DNA from: Armatimonadaceae bacterium
GTDB lineage: Bacteria; Armatimonadota; Armatimonadia; Armatimonadales; Armatimonadaceae
Reading direction: 5' to 3'
Assembly: GCA_030446525.1 (NCBI GenBank)
Contig: JAUJNC010000097.1
Span: forward strand, 1-14,925
DNA: 14,925 nucleotides
Positions 14,593 to 14,925 of the stretch are shown here, in pieces (the stretch's first letter is position 1; each line of letters starts with the position of its first letter). The notes under the pieces were generated by a model. The model had not been told where the DNA came from. It saw only the letters and a list, made by a program, of their open reading frames with translations, and did not search any database. Position numbers and translations under genes: made by a program.

Positions 14593-14925
14593 GAAGCCCC
14601 CTCCCCAGCGTGATCCCGCAGATACCGGAGCGCCTCGGCCAGATACCGGAGTGTGCGCTCGGCATCCCGGTCGCGCGTTTCCAGCTCGAGCTCGACGACG
14701 ATGTCGCCGCGGTAGCCCACCTGCCGCAGCAGGGCGAACAGGCCGGGGAAGTCGACTTCGCCGGTCCCATACGGCACCGACTGCCGGCCGATCACCTCGT
14801 TGACGTGCACGAGGGCGATGCTGCCCGCCAGCAGGTCATAGCCGTCCCGCCAGTGCACTCCGACGCGCTGGAAGTGCCCGACCTCCAGCAGGGTCTTCAT
14901 TCGGGGGTCGCTGATGCCCTCGATC
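14589..14925 (-). CDS. sugar phosphate isomerase/epimerase, C-terminal part
   Basis: Partial gene: 111 codons are visible and the N-terminus lies beyond the right edge. The fragment reads EGISDPRMKTLLEVGHFQRVGVHWRDGYDLLAGSIALVHVNEV, then YGTGEVDFPGLFALLRQVGYRGDIVVELELE. This is the C-terminal half of a xylose-isomerase-like TIM barrel: LLEVGHFQRVG is the strand with a metal-binding His, HVNEV takes the place of the usual H(L/V)KD, and VVELE holds the last metal-binding glutamate. It is co-transcribed with the Gfo/Idh/MocA oxidoreductase and overlaps it by four bases. Such pairs act together on sugars or inositols. Whether it is an isomerase, epimerase or dehydratase cannot be told. Confidence 0.87.
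   Translation of the reverse strand, partial: IEGISDPRMKTLLEVGHFQRVGVHWRDGYDLLAGSIALVHVNEVIGRQSVPYGTGEVDFPGLFALLRQVGYRGDIVVELELETRDRDAERTLRYLAEALRYLRDHAGEGAS

Overview
The window is GC-rich (roughly two thirds G+C by eye) and comes from a bacterium. It carries secreted peptidases, c-type cytochrome proteins with propeller domains, a BNR_4 propeller gene, a GH50-type glycoside hydrolase, and a Gfo/Idh/MocA oxidoreductase beside a sugar isomerase. Export signals and periplasm-type haem proteins point to a diderm. This mix is typical of Armatimonadota, Planctomycetota or Verrucomicrobiota-like heterotrophs. I lean to Armatimonadota, but no RNA gene or phylogenetic marker settles it.

Layout. 1-1114 (minus): the N-terminal 371 residues of a secreted subtilisin-like protease, cut by the window edge. 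1115-1475: an AT-rich divergent control region. It has a perfect-consensus promoter for the protease, a near-consensus promoter placed so that the ABC-F gene would be leaderless, and a perfect 14-bp palindrome between them. 1476-3820 (plus): an ABC-F ATPase, then a small 2Fe-2S ferredoxin behind a strongly folded leader. 3867-6872 (plus): two adjacent M16 peptidase genes, one with the zinc motif HxxEH and one without it but with the R/Y pair, so a likely heterodimeric M16B enzyme. A GC-rich foldback lies between them. 7038-9585 (plus): an exported redoxin with a single mature cysteine, then a YVTN-propeller di-haem cytochrome of the MauG/cytochrome c peroxidase type.

9842-13526 (plus): a polysaccharide-degradation pair. 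The BNR_4 propeller gene (ulvan-lyase-like) is broken by one extra A in a four-A run. The GH50-like hydrolase keeps both catalytic glutamates, but its C-terminal tail looks like an accessory domain with its middle removed. A short reading frame with an SGLLGPVRL-like tail lies between the two. 13615-14925 (minus, convergent): a Gfo/Idh/MocA oxidoreductase that overlaps by four bases an upstream sugar-phosphate isomerase/epimerase, cut by the window edge. A GC hairpin separates the convergent units.

No CRISPR array, tRNA, rRNA, transposase or phage gene was seen. I do not see a clearly new multi-gene system. The most unusual points are the control region at 1115-1475, the alternative pairings ahead of the ferredoxin gene, and the decay signs in the polysaccharide locus.
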